A DNA stretch of 50,814 nucleotides from JALZCH01 sp036387315 (GCA_036387315.1 DASVTY010000045.1:1-50814), one strand, 5' to 3'; numbered from the stretch's first letter, positions 25,849-34,831 are shown. Notes: generated from the sequence alone by a model not told the origin. Program-made: numbers and translations.

Positions 25849-26336
25849 AAATTTCAATTACTTTTTTTCCCAAAGATAAAAAAAGTAATAATCGGTTTTT
25901 GCGCGATTTTTCACACTTCCTTTCCGAACGAGCTAAAGGCTGCCCGTCCGTGTACGGTTTTCTGACATCTTTCTGACAGTTCTACTCCGACCATTACAAG
26001 TTTTGTGCCAAGAGCCGTTTCACCGAAATATCAATATTTACAGGGATTTTCCGATTCCTGAAAATTCGATTTTGAAGCATTTGAATACAGCGAAAACGAA
26101 CGATGTACTAAATTTCACATTGCGCGACAGAGCTTTCGATTTGTTGTATATTTGTAATGCCGTTCGCATTAAACGGGGCGTTTTCCAGCGCCGCCGTTAA
26201 TTTGTAAAATTCGTTTTTGTACTTGTCGGAACGACGTTTTTCAGTCGAATCGTTGAAGAAAGCCGGACAACAGATTTGCGATTTTAAGAATGAATAAAGG
26301 CTGGCATTTTGAGTCGAGAATTTTAGTTTGAAAGCT
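25849..26336. other. Divergent intergenic region
   Basis: 488 bp between the divergent glycosyltransferase and hybrid kinase genes. Short open frames exist on both strands (26003-26200 plus, 26108-26344 minus) but neither has a ribosome site or protein-like composition. I see no RNA gene or tandem-unit palindrome. It should contain both promoters; I could not assign them. Confidence 0.5.
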
Positions 26337-29300
26337 ATGCTCACCGAAACAATTTTATTGGTCGCTGATTCCGACGCCGAGCAAAAAGCTCAGGACGAGC
26401 TGCATCGGCAACTGGCGCTTTTTCAGCTTTCTTACGACCCGATTTTCGCCTCCGATTTCGATGGCGGAATTGTTTATTGGAATCAAGGCTGCGAGCAGCT
26501 CTACGGTTATTCAATCGGCGAAGCCCTCGGCAAATCAAGCCATGCGCTGATGAAAAGCGATTTTCCCGTTTCTTTCGACGATTACCGGCAAACGCTTGAA
26601 AAAACGGGGCGCTGGACCGGAAAAATCCGGCGCTTATGCAAAGATAATCGCGTTTTGACAATTGAAAGCCGCCAAATGATAACCGCAATCGCAGGCAAAC
26701 GGATCGTTCTGGAAGCCAATCGCGATGTCACCGAACAAAGTCTCGCTGAAGAAAAACTGCGTGAGGCGGAAGAACGCTATCGCGCTTTTATCGAACAAAG
26801 CTCCGAAGGAATCTGGCGTTTTGAACTGGACGAGCCGATTCCGACAAATCTCGCGGTCGAAGAACAGCTAAAGCTTGCCTACGAACGCGGCTTTCTCGCC
26901 GAATGCAATGACGCGATGGCAAAAATGTACGGTTTTGACGCCGCCGAACAAATCATCGGCGCGCGCTTAGCTGATTTGTTTGTCACCGAAGACCCCGCGA
27001 ACGAGGCTTATCTTCGCGCTTTTCTCGAATCGGGCTATCGTCTGACTGAAGCCGAGTCGCACGAAAAAGACGCCGACGGGCACGATGTTTATTTCAGCAA
27101 CAATCTCATCGGAATCGTCGAAAACGGAAAGCTGTTTCGAGCCTGGGGAACGCAGCGCGACGTGACCAAATTGAAAGAAAGCGAAAAAGTGCTGGCTCGC
27201 TATCGCCTCGTTTCCGCTCAGGCGCGCGATATTGTTTTGATGGTTCGACCGGCGGGCGAAATCGTCGAAGCAAACGCGGCGGCGGCGCGCGCTTACGGCT
27301 ACGCGCAGACGGAACTGCTGACAATGAAAATTGCAGATTTGCGCGCGCGGGAAAGTTTGACCGACCTTCCGCAGCAGCTCGAAAAAGCAAATCTGCACGG
27401 CATTTTGTTTGAAACCGTTCATCGTCGCAAAGACGGTACGACATTTGATGTCGAAGTCAACGCGGTCGGCGCGGACATCGGCGACGAGCGTTTTCTGCTG
27501 AGCATCATCCGCGACATCAGCGAAAGAAAACAGACGGAAGAAAAATTACGCGAATCCGAAGTTCGCTTCCGCAAAATGGCGGACAATCTGCCCGTAATGG
27601 TTTGGGTAACCGACGCCGACGGAAGCTGCACTTATTTAAATAGATTATGGTATGAGTTCACCGGGCAAACGCCGGAAACCAGCTTGGGGCTGGGCTGGAT
27701 TTCAGCCGCTCACCCGGACGATCAAGAGCGCGTTGAAAAAGCGTTTTTGACCTCCAACGAGCGGCGCGGCGAGTTTTACGTTGAATATCGGCTGCGACGC
27801 AAAGACGGCGAATATCGCTGGATGATTGATTCGGCGCAGCCGCGTTTTGATGAAGGCGGCGAATTTTTAGGTTATACCGGCTCGGTCGTTGATATTCACG
27901 AGCGTAAAGTCATCGAACAACAAGTGAGCTTTCAGCTCAATCTGACGCAGACCATTACCGACAATACTCAATCGTGTCTGCTGATGATGGACGCCCACGG
28001 GTTTTGCACATTTGCGAATCACGCGACTGAGCGCGTCACAGGTTTTAAACCGGAAGACTTAATCGGCGAGATTCTGCATTATAAAATTCATCACACGCGC
28101 CCGGACGGCTCGCCGTTTCCAAAAGAAGAATGCCCGCTCGACAAAGCGCTTCCGCTGCACGAAGCGGTGGTCGGTTACGAAGATGTTTTCGTCCACAAAA
28201 ACGGGCATTTTTATCCGGTGCGCTGTTCGGGACGCCCTATTTTCAAAAGCGGCGAGCCGGTCGGAACGGTAATCGAAGTTCAAGACATCACGGAAGAAAA
28301 ACGCGCCCGCGAAGCTCTGCTTAAAGCCGAGCGTCAGGCGGCGGAGGAGTATCAGGCACTGCTCTCGCGCATTGTCCCGCTCGCGCAAACGCTCGGCACG
28401 GCTCGCGATTTGACCGCGATTTACAGGGCAATAGGCGATTTTGTTCGCGCTTCGATGCCGTGCATCGGGTTTTTCGTTTCGTTTTACGATTCGGATAAAA
28501 ATTTGCGGACGGGGGCTTACGGCTGGGCGGAAGGCGCGGAACTTGACGTTGCCAGTTTGCCGCCGATGCCGCTCACTCAAGAAGGCGGACCGAATTCTCA
28601 AGCCATCTTCCGACAACAAACAATCGTTGTCGGCAATTACCGGCAAACGATGGCAAATCGTCCACACATAGTCATCGGCAAGGAAAACGGAATCGTTCCC
28701 GATTCGTCGCTCATCGCTCCGATGATCGTAATGGGAAGAATCATCGGCACTTTGGAGGTGCAGGCTTACGAATCCGCCGCTTTTAACCGGGACCACGTTG
28801 TCTCGCTCGAAATGGCTTCAAATCTGGCTGCGGTCGCAATTGAAAACGTCCGTTTGCTCGAAATCGAGGCGAACGCCCGGCGCGAAGCGGAGATTGCCAA
28901 TCGCTCGAAAGACGAGTTTCTCGCGGTTCTTTCCCACGAGTTGAGAACGCCGCTCAATTCGATGTTCGGCTGGGTGCGAATGCTCAGCACCGGGCAGCTC
29001 GACGCCGAAAAAACGCGACGCGCGGTTGAAGTTATCGAACGCAACATTAATTTGCAGACGAAATTGATTGAAGATATTTTGGACGTTTCCCGAATTATTT
29101 CAGGCAAAATCAGGCTCGAAAACAGGCAGTTCGATTTTCTGCCGCTGATCAAATCCGTGACCGAAGTCGCGCAGCCGACCGCCGAAACCAAAAACGTCGA
29201 GCTGGTGACCGAATTCGATTCCGAAGCCTGTATTTTGCAGGGCGACGCCGAACGCTTGCAGCAAGTCGTCAACAACTTGCTGACCAATGCGATCAAATTT

Positions 29301-30014
29301 ACCCCGTCGGGCGGCAAAATCGTCGTCAAGCTCGATTGCAATGAAACCCGCGCAGAATTAAAAGTCATTGATTCGGGAGTCGGCATCGAGCCGGAGTTTT
29401 TGCCTTTTGTTTTCGACCGCTTTCGTCAGGCGGACAGCTCTTCAAAACGCAAGCACGGCGGTCTCGGTTTAGGTTTGGCAATCGTCAAACATCTGGTCGA
29501 AATGCACGGCGGCGAAGTTTTCGCCGAAAGCGCAGGCGTCGGCAAAGGCGCGACTTTTACAATTCGCCTGCCGATGCATAGCCGCGTCGGATTGAGTGAA
29601 GCGGAAAAAATATTCACGGTTGAAGAAAAAGAACAGGATTTGGAAAATTTGAATTTGCTGGTCGTTGACGACGACACAGATGCGCTCGAAATGCTGAGAA
29701 CAATGCTTTCTTCGCGCGGCGCGCAAGTTCAAACGGCTGCGTCGGCAATCGAAGCTCTGAAGATTGTCGAAAAAAAAGTCCCGGATGTTTTAGTCAGCGA
29801 CATCGGAATGCCGGAAATGAACGGAATGGAGTTTATCGGCAAAATCCGGCAATCAAAAAACAAACGTCTGCGGCAAATTCCGGCAATTGCTCTGACAGCT
29901 TATGCTTCAGCCGAAGACCGCGAGCGAATCCTGGCTTCCGGCTTTAATCAATATCAACGAAAGCCGGTAAATTTCGCCGATTTAATTGCCAACATCAAAA
30001 ATATTTGTTCGTAG
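26337..30014 (+). CDS. Multi-PAS/GAF hybrid histidine kinase with receiver domain
   Basis: A 1225-residue sensor without obvious membrane segments. In order: PAS about 20-135, PAS 140-280 (variant with GFLAECNDAMAKMYGF), PAS 290-405, PAS 410-530 with a PAC ending (YRWMIDSAQPRFDEGGEFLG), PAS 545-660, GAF about 690-845, HisKA with SHELRTPLNSMFGW near 870, HATPase_c (NNLLTNAIKFTPSGG, DSGVGIEP, KHGGLGLGLAIVKHLVEMHG) and a C-terminal receiver (LLVVDDDTDALEMLR, VLVSDIGMPEMNG, ALTAYASAEDRERI). It should autophosphorylate and relay to its own receiver; no output domain is present. ATG 26337 is preferred to TTG 26328. The last codons and stop lie inside a repeat arm. Confidence 0.93.
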   Translation: MLTETILLVADSDAEQKAQDELHRQLALFQLSYDPIFASDFDGGIVYWNQGCEQLYGYSIGEALGKSSHALMKSDFPVSFDDYRQTLEKTGRWTGKIRRLCKDNRVLTIESRQMITAIAGKRIVLEANRDVTEQSLAEEKLREAEERYRAFIEQSSEGIWRFELDEPIPTNLAVEEQLKLAYERGFLAECNDAMAKMYGFDAAEQIIGARLADLFVTEDPANEAYLRAFLESGYRLTEAESHEKDADGHDVYFSNNLIGIVENGKLFRAWGTQRDVTKLKESEKVLARYRLVSAQARDIVLMVRPAGEIVEANAAAARAYGYAQTELLTMKIADLRARESLTDLPQQLEKANLHGILFETVHRRKDGTTFDVEVNAVGADIGDERFLLSIIRDISERKQTEEKLRESEVRFRKMADNLPVMVWVTDADGSCTYLNRLWYEFTGQTPETSLGLGWISAAHPDDQERVEKAFLTSNERRGEFYVEYRLRRKDGEYRWMIDSAQPRFDEGGEFLGYTGSVVDIHERKVIEQQVSFQLNLTQTITDNTQSCLLMMDAHGFCTFANHATERVTGFKPEDLIGEILHYKIHHTRPDGSPFPKEECPLDKALPLHEAVVGYEDVFVHKNGHFYPVRCSGRPIFKSGEPVGTVIEVQDITEEKRAREALLKAERQAAEEYQALLSRIVPLAQTLGTARDLTAIYRAIGDFVRASMPCIGFFVSFYDSDKNLRTGAYGWAEGAELDVASLPPMPLTQEGGPNSQAIFRQQTIVVGNYRQTMANRPHIVIGKENGIVPDSSLIAPMIVMGRIIGTLEVQAYESAAFNRDHVVSLEMASNLAAVAIENVRLLEIEANARREAEIANRSKDEFLAVLSHELRTPLNSMFGWVRMLSTGQLDAEKTRRAVEVIERNINLQTKLIEDILDVSRIISGKIRLENRQFDFLPLIKSVTEVAQPTAETKNVELVTEFDSEACILQGDAERLQQVVNNLLTNAIKFTPSGGKIVVKLDCNETRAELKVIDSGVGIEPEFLPFVFDRFRQADSSSKRKHGGLGLGLAIVKHLVEMHGGEVFAESAGVGKGATFTIRLPMHSRVGLSEAEKIFTVEEKEQDLENLNLLVVDDDTDALEMLRTMLSSRGAQVQTAASAIEALKIVEKKVPDVLVSDIGMPEMNGMEFIGKIRQSKNKRLRQIPAIALTAYASAEDRERILASGFNQYQRKPVNFADLIANIKNICS

Positions 30015-30109
30015 TTCGTTGCAAATCTCTAAAGAATCTTATCGTTTGAAATTCAAACGCTTCTTGAAAGAGAAAAACAACGAACAACGAACAACGAACT
30101 ACGAACAAT
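30005..30109. repeat. Palindrome of GTTCGTTGTTCG-type units between convergent genes
   Basis: TTGTTCGTAGTTCGTTG (30005-30021) pairs perfectly over 17 bp with the distal part of the right arm, whose tandem CAACGAA units run from 30077 to about 30107. The left arm supplies the last codons and the TAG stop of the hybrid kinase; the right arm ends at the stop of the convergent Crp-like gene. The element thus fills the convergent gap exactly. Confidence 0.88.
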
Positions 30110-30801
30110 TAAAATTTTAAAGCCTGAAAACATTCGCACGCTTCCGCTTCGAGCAGCTTGCGGTCATGGACGCGAACGGTTCCGCGGGCGTAGGAAATTG
30201 CGCCTTTTTCCTGCATTGCTCCGGCAACGTTGGTAACTCCGGCGCGCCGCGCACCGAGCTTTCTGGCAATCGTTTCGTGCGTCAGCGGAATCTCGTCATT
30301 TCCGGCAAGCTCGTGAACGAGCAGCAGCCAAAAACAAAAACGCTGCTGCAAGCTGTGTCGCCCGTTGCAAACCGCGCGCTGAGAAACCTGGCGCATCAAA
30401 TTACCGTAAAAACCGAGTAGCAGAGAGCGCAGCTCGTCATTTGCGGCAGCGAAATCGCGCATTACAGCCGTGTCCATTTTGAGAGCTTCACCGGCAGATA
30501 ACACGGTTGTGCAGTTGCGGGCGATTTGTTCGCCGAAAATCGCCTGAATCCCGATTACTCCTTCACGTCCCGTCAAACAAACTTCGGCGCTTGAGCCGTC
30601 CTCCATTAAGCTGCAATAAGAAACGACCGCATCGAGCGGAAAATAAATCGAGCCGATGGAATCTTCGACTTCGTAAAGCGGTTGTTCGGCTTCCAAAACA
30701 ATCGGTCTGGTATGAGCGAGCAGATTGTTTTTTTCAGACGGTGGCAAGGCGTCAATCAAATGATTGCCGAAAGGAGAAATCTGTGCGGTTTTGGTCTGCA
30801 T
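30109..30801 (-). CDS. Crp/Fnr-family transcriptional regulator
   Basis: A 230-residue regulator with an N-terminal cyclic-nucleotide-binding-like beta roll (RPIVLEAEQPLYEVEDSIGS; IYFPLDAVVSYCSLMEDGSS; EVCLTGREGVIGIQAIFG), a long dimer helix and a Crp-type winged helix (THETIARKLGARRAGVTNVA). The canonical cAMP phosphate cassette (GEL...RxA) is not visible and there is no Fnr-like Cys cluster, so the ligand is unknown. The frame opens at 30840 inside a palindrome arm; ATG 30801 (MQTKTAQIS) is the sensible start. A second Crp-type gene lies upstream on the same strand, and the pair is bracketed by two hybrid kinases. Confidence 0.88.
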   Translation of the reverse strand: MQTKTAQISPFGNHLIDALPPSEKNNLLAHTRPIVLEAEQPLYEVEDSIGSIYFPLDAVVSYCSLMEDGSSAEVCLTGREGVIGIQAIFGEQIARNCTTVLSAGEALKMDTAVMRDFAAANDELRSLLLGFYGNLMRQVSQRAVCNGRHSLQQRFCFWLLLVHELAGNDEIPLTHETIARKLGARRAGVTNVAGAMQEKGAISYARGTVRVHDRKLLEAEACECFQALKF

Positions 30802-30822
30802 AAATGGGGAATCGAAAAAGTT

Positions 30823-30903
30823 GTGAGTCCGGAGAGTCAAGAGTCGTGAGTCAACTCGAATTTTATTTCCTTTGACTCACCACTCTCGACTCTCCGGACT
30901 CAC
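30823..30903. repeat. Palindrome of GAGTC-rich tandem units between two Crp-like genes
   Basis: Left arm 30823-30853 begins GTGAGTCCGGAGAGTC and right arm ends GACTCTCCGGACTCAC (30888-30903), a 16-bp perfect outer stem. The inner parts (AGAGTCGTGAGTCAA and its near-complement) extend pairing to about 31 bp with two mismatches around an 18-nt loop. It lies 20 bp upstream of the ATG of the first Crp-like gene and 26 bp after the stop of the second. Confidence 0.88.
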
Positions 30904-30929
30904 GACTCAAACACCGTTTTGCGCCACTT

Positions 30930-31799
30930 TTACTGAACGCGAGCGGCTTTTAATTCAAAATGAAAATCGCTTCGTAAAATGTCGTAACATTCGCACGCAC
31001 AGTTTTCCAGACCTCTGCGATTGGAAATGATGATGTGTCCGCGGCGCGACTGGACGCAGGCGTTTCTTTCCAATTCATTTAAAGCAACCGTCACGCTGGC
31101 GCGACGAGCGCCCAAACGATTGGCGATTGTTTCCTGCGTCAAAGCCAAATCGTTGCCGGTGGCGCGGTCGTGAACGAGCAGCAGCCAAGTGCAAAGCTGC
31201 TGCGCGACGGTGTGGCGGCAGCGGCAAGCGGCGCGCTGCGAAACCTGCGTGAGAAAATCGCTGTAATAATTGAGCAAAATCTTTTGCAGTTTTTGGTTTT
31301 GACGGAAAATATCGCGGAGCAGCTTGGTTCTGACGCGAATTGCGGTTCCCCCGGTTTCGGCAATCGTCAGACAATTTGCCGTTATCGCGCCCATCATCGA
31401 AGAAATCCCCAGAAGTCCTTCGCGTCCGACCACGCCGACCTCGATCATCGCGCCGTCTTCCATCAAACAAAGCCGCGAAGCGACCAGATCAATCGGAAAA
31501 TAAACGAAATCGAAAGTATCGCCGATGTCGTAAATTGTTTGTCCGCGCTCGAATACGACTTTCTGCATTGCGGGTTGCAGTTTAACTGAAACATCAACCG
31601 GAAGACTCAGCAAAAGCTCGTTTCCGAGCTGCGGCTGCGATTCGGTTTTTTCTTTTGCCGAAATGAACGGTGAAACGGGGAAAGCCGGTTTCAAGCCCGC
31701 CCGATTGGTCAAATTGCTTTTTCCGTCACCCGGTAATTGCCATTTGTTTTGCCCAATCGAGCTTGTTCGGTTAAGTGCTGCTACTGCGTTGATTGCCAT
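30930..31799 (-). CDS. Crp/Fnr-family transcriptional regulator, second copy
   Basis: A 289-residue relative of the downstream regulator, with an extra N-terminal 60 residues of low complexity (MAINAVAALNRTSSIGQ). The beta-roll (FERGQTIYDIGDTFDFVYFP; DLVASRLCLMEDGAMIEVGV; GREGLLGISSMMGAI) and the C-terminal winged helix (LTQETIANRLGARRASVTVA) align with the first copy, including the GREG and SQRA(A/V)CxxRH stretches, showing common descent. The cAMP cassette is again unclear. It is transcribed away from the 484-bp region before the second hybrid kinase and is followed by a palindrome and then the first copy. Confidence 0.87.
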   Translation of the reverse strand: MAINAVAALNRTSSIGQNKWQLPGDGKSNLTNRAGLKPAFPVSPFISAKEKTESQPQLGNELLLSLPVDVSVKLQPAMQKVVFERGQTIYDIGDTFDFVYFPIDLVASRLCLMEDGAMIEVGVVGREGLLGISSMMGAITANCLTIAETGGTAIRVRTKLLRDIFRQNQKLQKILLNYYSDFLTQVSQRAACRCRHTVAQQLCTWLLLVHDRATGNDLALTQETIANRLGARRASVTVALNELERNACVQSRRGHIIISNRRGLENCACECYDILRSDFHFELKAARVQ

Positions 31800-32283
31800 T
31801 TATTGAACCCATCCTTGAAGAATAATTACAAATAATATTTGCCGCAGTGCTTCGAGCAATCATTATGCCAATTAGCTATCAGCGAATGTTTTTAGGTTTA
31901 TTTATTCAATTTTTGAAAGACGGAATTTTATTTGGCGGGAAATTTTTAGAATTCGGCGTAAATATTTTTTGTATTGAGACAATACAGACTTTCCCGGGTT
32001 AAAAAGCGCCTGAAAAGAGAGGCGTATGCTTTCGGCACATTTAATCCGTCGAATAGCTTCTAACTTTTCTACTAAAAATTTGCCTTAAAGTCGGCAGCAT
32101 TTCGGTACGGTTGTGTACAAAATCGAACTTTATAATCGCTTAAATTATTATTTTCATTATCTTACAAAATTTACCTCTGTCTTGTGGCACGGTGATTGTT
32201 TGTTTTGGGAATCTTTTTAGCTGACCGAGCGAAAAGATTTGTTGGTTTATTGTTATTTATTTGATGGATTTATATTTAATTTT
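31800..32283. other. Divergent intergenic region between a Crp-like gene and a hybrid kinase
   Basis: 484 bp, AT-rich, with no convincing gene. It contains GGTACGGTTGTGTACA-like dyad sequence near 32105-32119 (GTAC...GTAC) that could bind a dimeric regulator, and a weak sigma-54-like site at 32185. Both divergent promoters should be here. Confidence 0.4.
32185..32200 (+). promoter_or_regulatory. Weak sigma-54-like -24/-12 candidate
   Basis: TGGCACGGTGATTGTT resembles TGGCAC-N5-TTGCW in the -24 half, but the -12 half has GT instead of GC. It lies 84 bp upstream of the second hybrid kinase ATG. No sigma-54 activator gene is in the window, so this is only a candidate. Confidence 0.18.
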
Positions 32284-34404
32284 ATGTCGGTTTATACGGA
32301 GCATTCAAGGAATTGGCAATTTAAAGGTCGGAATAATATTTCAAATAGCAGCAGCGAGAAAGCGTCGAAAAACGTTTTTTGGGCGGAAAGCGAAGAATCC
32401 TGTTCTGCGCTCGTCACTCAAAATCCCACTCCTATCTGGCGGATCGAACTGAAACACGGTGTCTCAGCTTCGCTCGGCGAAAAAGAACAAATCGAGCAAA
32501 TCGAGCGTTTCGGTTTTCTTGCCGAATGCAATGAAGCTCTGGCGCGCTCGTTTGGCTGCGAATCGTCAGTTGAAATGATACGTCTTTTCGGCGAGAGTTT
32601 TCCCGCCAATTTGTTTGCAGACACGCAAATGTTTTTGCGCGATTTTATTCAATCCGGCTATCGGCTGGAAAACGTGAAAAGCGTTCGTTGCGACTCTGCG
32701 GGAAATGCGCGTCATTTTTCCACAAACGTTTTCGGAGTCGTCGAAAATCGCCGTTTGACTCAAATTTGGGGTATGCAGAGCGAAGAAAAACCTGTTACGG
32801 CGGAAAGCAGCGATTTTTATCAAGCCGTGATTGATTCGATGCTCGAACACATCGCCATTATTGATGAAAACGGTCAAATTATCGCAACGAACGACGGCTG
32901 GAAACGATTTGCCGTAAATAACAACGGAAACGATAAAAAAAAGATAGATGTCGGCGCAAACTATTTTGAAGTTTGCCGCGCGGACGGCGGCGAGCTTGCC
33001 CGGCAGGTCGAGGAAGGCATTCGCGAGGTTTTAAACAAACAAAAAGATTATTTCACGCTTGAATATCCCTGCCACAGTCCATCGGGCGAACAACGCTGGT
33101 TTTTGCTGCACGTAACGCCGCTCTCCGGCACAAACGGCGCGGTCGTTTCGCATTTGAACGTCACGAAACGAAGAAAAGCCGAACAGGAACGGCAAAACGC
33201 GCTCGAAGAATTAAAAAGGGCGGCGGAGGAAAACGAAATCGTCAATCGAATGAAAGACGAGTTTCTGTCGGTGATCTCGCACGAATTACGCACGCCGCTG
33301 ACTTCGATGCTCGGCTGGACGCGGCTGATTCGTTCGGGCAAGCTCGACGATAAATCAATCGCGCAGGGGCTTGAAACAATCGAGCGCAACACGCTCGTTC
33401 AATCGCGTCTGATTGAAGATTTGCTCGACGTTTCGCGCATTATCAACGGCAAAATCAAGCTCGAAGCGTTTCCGGTCAAGATTCGCTCGCTCGTCGAAAC
33501 GGCGGTTGAATCAATCAAACCGACGGCTTCGATCAAACAGATCGCGGTCGAGTTTCGTTCGGAGATTGACGACGCCACAGTTTATGCAGACCCGCGCCGA
33601 ATCCAGCAGGTTTTGTGGAATTTGCTCTCGAATGCCATCAAATTTACGCCGCGCAACGGTTTTGTGCTGGTTAATTTAAGTGCGACCAATGATGCGATCA
33701 AAATTTCCGTGACCGACAACGGAATCGGCATTGCATCGGAATTTTTGCCGCATCTTTTTAAGCATTTCCGCCAGCAGGACACTTCGATCACGCGCAAACA
33801 CGGCGGTCTCGGTTTGGGGTTGTCAATTGTGCGGCATTTAATCGAACTGCACGGCGGACAGGTTAAAGCCGAAAGCGCGGGCGAGGGCGAAGGCTCGGCT
33901 TTTACATTCAGCTTGCCGCTGATGAACGCCCGTGTCGAATCGCTCGAAAACATCAACAACGTCGTCGCTTCCGAAAGTTTCGACGCGCCGAATAAAACCG
34001 CCGCGCCGCGAAAGCTCGTCGGCGTCAATCTGCTGCTCGTCGAAGACGACGCGGACAGTCTTGAATTATTGGCGTTTTTGTTTGAATCAACTGGCGCAAC
34101 GGTCAGAACCGCAAATCTGGCGAGCGTTGCTTTTGATGAATTTCGGGAAAATCCGCCGGATTTATTGATTTCCGATATTGGAATGCCGGACGAAGACGGT
34201 TACAGCCTGATTCAAAAAATCCGTCAGTTACCGCCGGAAAAAGGCGGAAACGTTCCGGCAATCGCGCTGACGGCTTACGCCAAAAACGAAGACCGTTTAA
34301 AAGCTCTCTCAAGCGGTTTTCAGCGGCACATCAAAAAACCGATTGAGCCGGTGGATTTAATCGAGCAGGTTGCCCAGATGCTCGAACAGCAAAAAAACAT
34401 TTAA
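32284..34404 (+). CDS. PAS hybrid histidine kinase with receiver domain, second
   Basis: A 706-residue cytosolic hybrid kinase. It begins with a variant PAS (about 50-165; GFLAECNEALARSFGCESSV and SGYRLENVKSVRCDSAGNAR) closely similar in layout to the second PAS of the upstream kinase. A second PAS follows (about 180-300; MLEHIAIIDENGQIIATNDG), then a coiled link, HisKA (SHELRTPLTSMLGWTRLI), HATPase_c (NLLSNAIKFTPRNG, DNGIGIAS, KHGGLGLGLSIVRHLIELHG) and a receiver (LLLVEDDADSLELL, LLISDIGMPDEDG, ALTAYAKNEDRLKAL). There is no DNA-binding output. The frame opens at TTG 32239; ATG 32284 (MSVYTEHSRNW) is preferred, though no clear ribosome site marks it. A terminator overlaps its stop. Confidence 0.92.
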   Translation: MSVYTEHSRNWQFKGRNNISNSSSEKASKNVFWAESEESCSALVTQNPTPIWRIELKHGVSASLGEKEQIEQIERFGFLAECNEALARSFGCESSVEMIRLFGESFPANLFADTQMFLRDFIQSGYRLENVKSVRCDSAGNARHFSTNVFGVVENRRLTQIWGMQSEEKPVTAESSDFYQAVIDSMLEHIAIIDENGQIIATNDGWKRFAVNNNGNDKKKIDVGANYFEVCRADGGELARQVEEGIREVLNKQKDYFTLEYPCHSPSGEQRWFLLHVTPLSGTNGAVVSHLNVTKRRKAEQERQNALEELKRAAEENEIVNRMKDEFLSVISHELRTPLTSMLGWTRLIRSGKLDDKSIAQGLETIERNTLVQSRLIEDLLDVSRIINGKIKLEAFPVKIRSLVETAVESIKPTASIKQIAVEFRSEIDDATVYADPRRIQQVLWNLLSNAIKFTPRNGFVLVNLSATNDAIKISVTDNGIGIASEFLPHLFKHFRQQDTSITRKHGGLGLGLSIVRHLIELHGGQVKAESAGEGEGSAFTFSLPLMNARVESLENINNVVASESFDAPNKTAAPRKLVGVNLLLVEDDADSLELLAFLFESTGATVRTANLASVAFDEFRENPPDLLISDIGMPDEDGYSLIQKIRQLPPEKGGNVPAIALTAYAKNEDRLKALSSGFQRHIKKPIEPVDLIEQVAQMLEQQKNI

Positions 34405-34430
34405 AGGGCGAAAAATCAATTCGCCCTTTT
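34403..34430 (+). terminator. Terminator at the end of the second hybrid kinase
   Basis: A 10-bp perfect stem AAAGGGCGAA / TTCGCCCTTT with a 7-nt loop, followed by T and CGTATC. It begins inside the TAA stop codon. Confidence 0.75.
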
Positions 34431-34529
34431 CGTATCAATTTGTACGAAACAAAGCCGTCGCTTGTACTGAATTCGCTCGTCAAGCTGTTTCCAAAGAGAC
34501 TAAAACTGCACATTAAAAAATAATATCTT

Positions 34530-34568
34530 GCCAAAGCGCCGATGTTTACTGCATTCCGGCGCTTTGGC
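34530..34568. other. Perfect 12-bp hairpin upstream of two small membrane-protein genes
   Basis: GCCAAAGCGCCG at 34530-34541 pairs perfectly with CGGCGCTTTGGC at 34557-34568 across a 15-nt loop. It is 59 bp upstream of the small-protein ATG and outside any gene. It could be a terminator from the upstream side or a 5' leader structure; no U-run follows directly. Confidence 0.55.
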
Positions 34569-34626
34569 ATATTCTTTGCCCGTAAGTATGACGAACGTAA
34601 ATTTTAATAAAAGGAGATTAAAAATT

Positions 34627-34794
34627 ATGGCGGACGGGGATGGCGGAAGCGGAGCAGGCAGCGCAATGTGGGCTGTCGTGACGCTTTTGATTGTTTTGAT
34701 TGTTGTCGGAGCTTTATACTTCGGCGGCGCATTGGGCGGTCGAAGTAACACCCCTCAAAAGGTGGACGTAGACATTAAAGTTCCCAGCCGTTAG
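34627..34794 (+). CDS. Small single-pass membrane protein (55 residues)
   Basis: The product starts MADGDGGSGAGSAMWAVVTL, continues with a strong hydrophobic helix (LIVLIVVGALYFGGALGG) and ends in a polar tail (TPQKVDVDIKVPSR). An excellent ribosome site AAGGAG lies about 11 bp before the ATG, which decides the start; the longer open frame back to 34528 runs through a hairpin and is not likely. Topology is probably N-in or N-out with one span. Function unknown. It precedes another single-span small protein by 37 bp, likely one operon. Confidence 0.75.
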   Translation: MADGDGGSGAGSAMWAVVTLLIVLIVVGALYFGGALGGRSNTPQKVDVDIKVPSR

Positions 34795-34831
34795 CTTGAT
34801 TTTTAATTGATTTTGAGGGAGGTGGACATCC

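Noticed and set aside
26003..26344. Short open frames in the glycosyltransferase-kinase gap
   Set aside because: No ribosome sites and no protein-like composition; they overlap each other on opposite strands.
5291..30903. Tandem-unit intergenic elements as CRISPR arrays
   Set aside because: Units are 7-9 bp with no spacers and form inverted arms; no cas genes are present.
34528..34626. Upstream extension of the 55-residue membrane protein
   Set aside because: It runs through a perfect hairpin, and the AAGGAG site marks the ATG at 34627.
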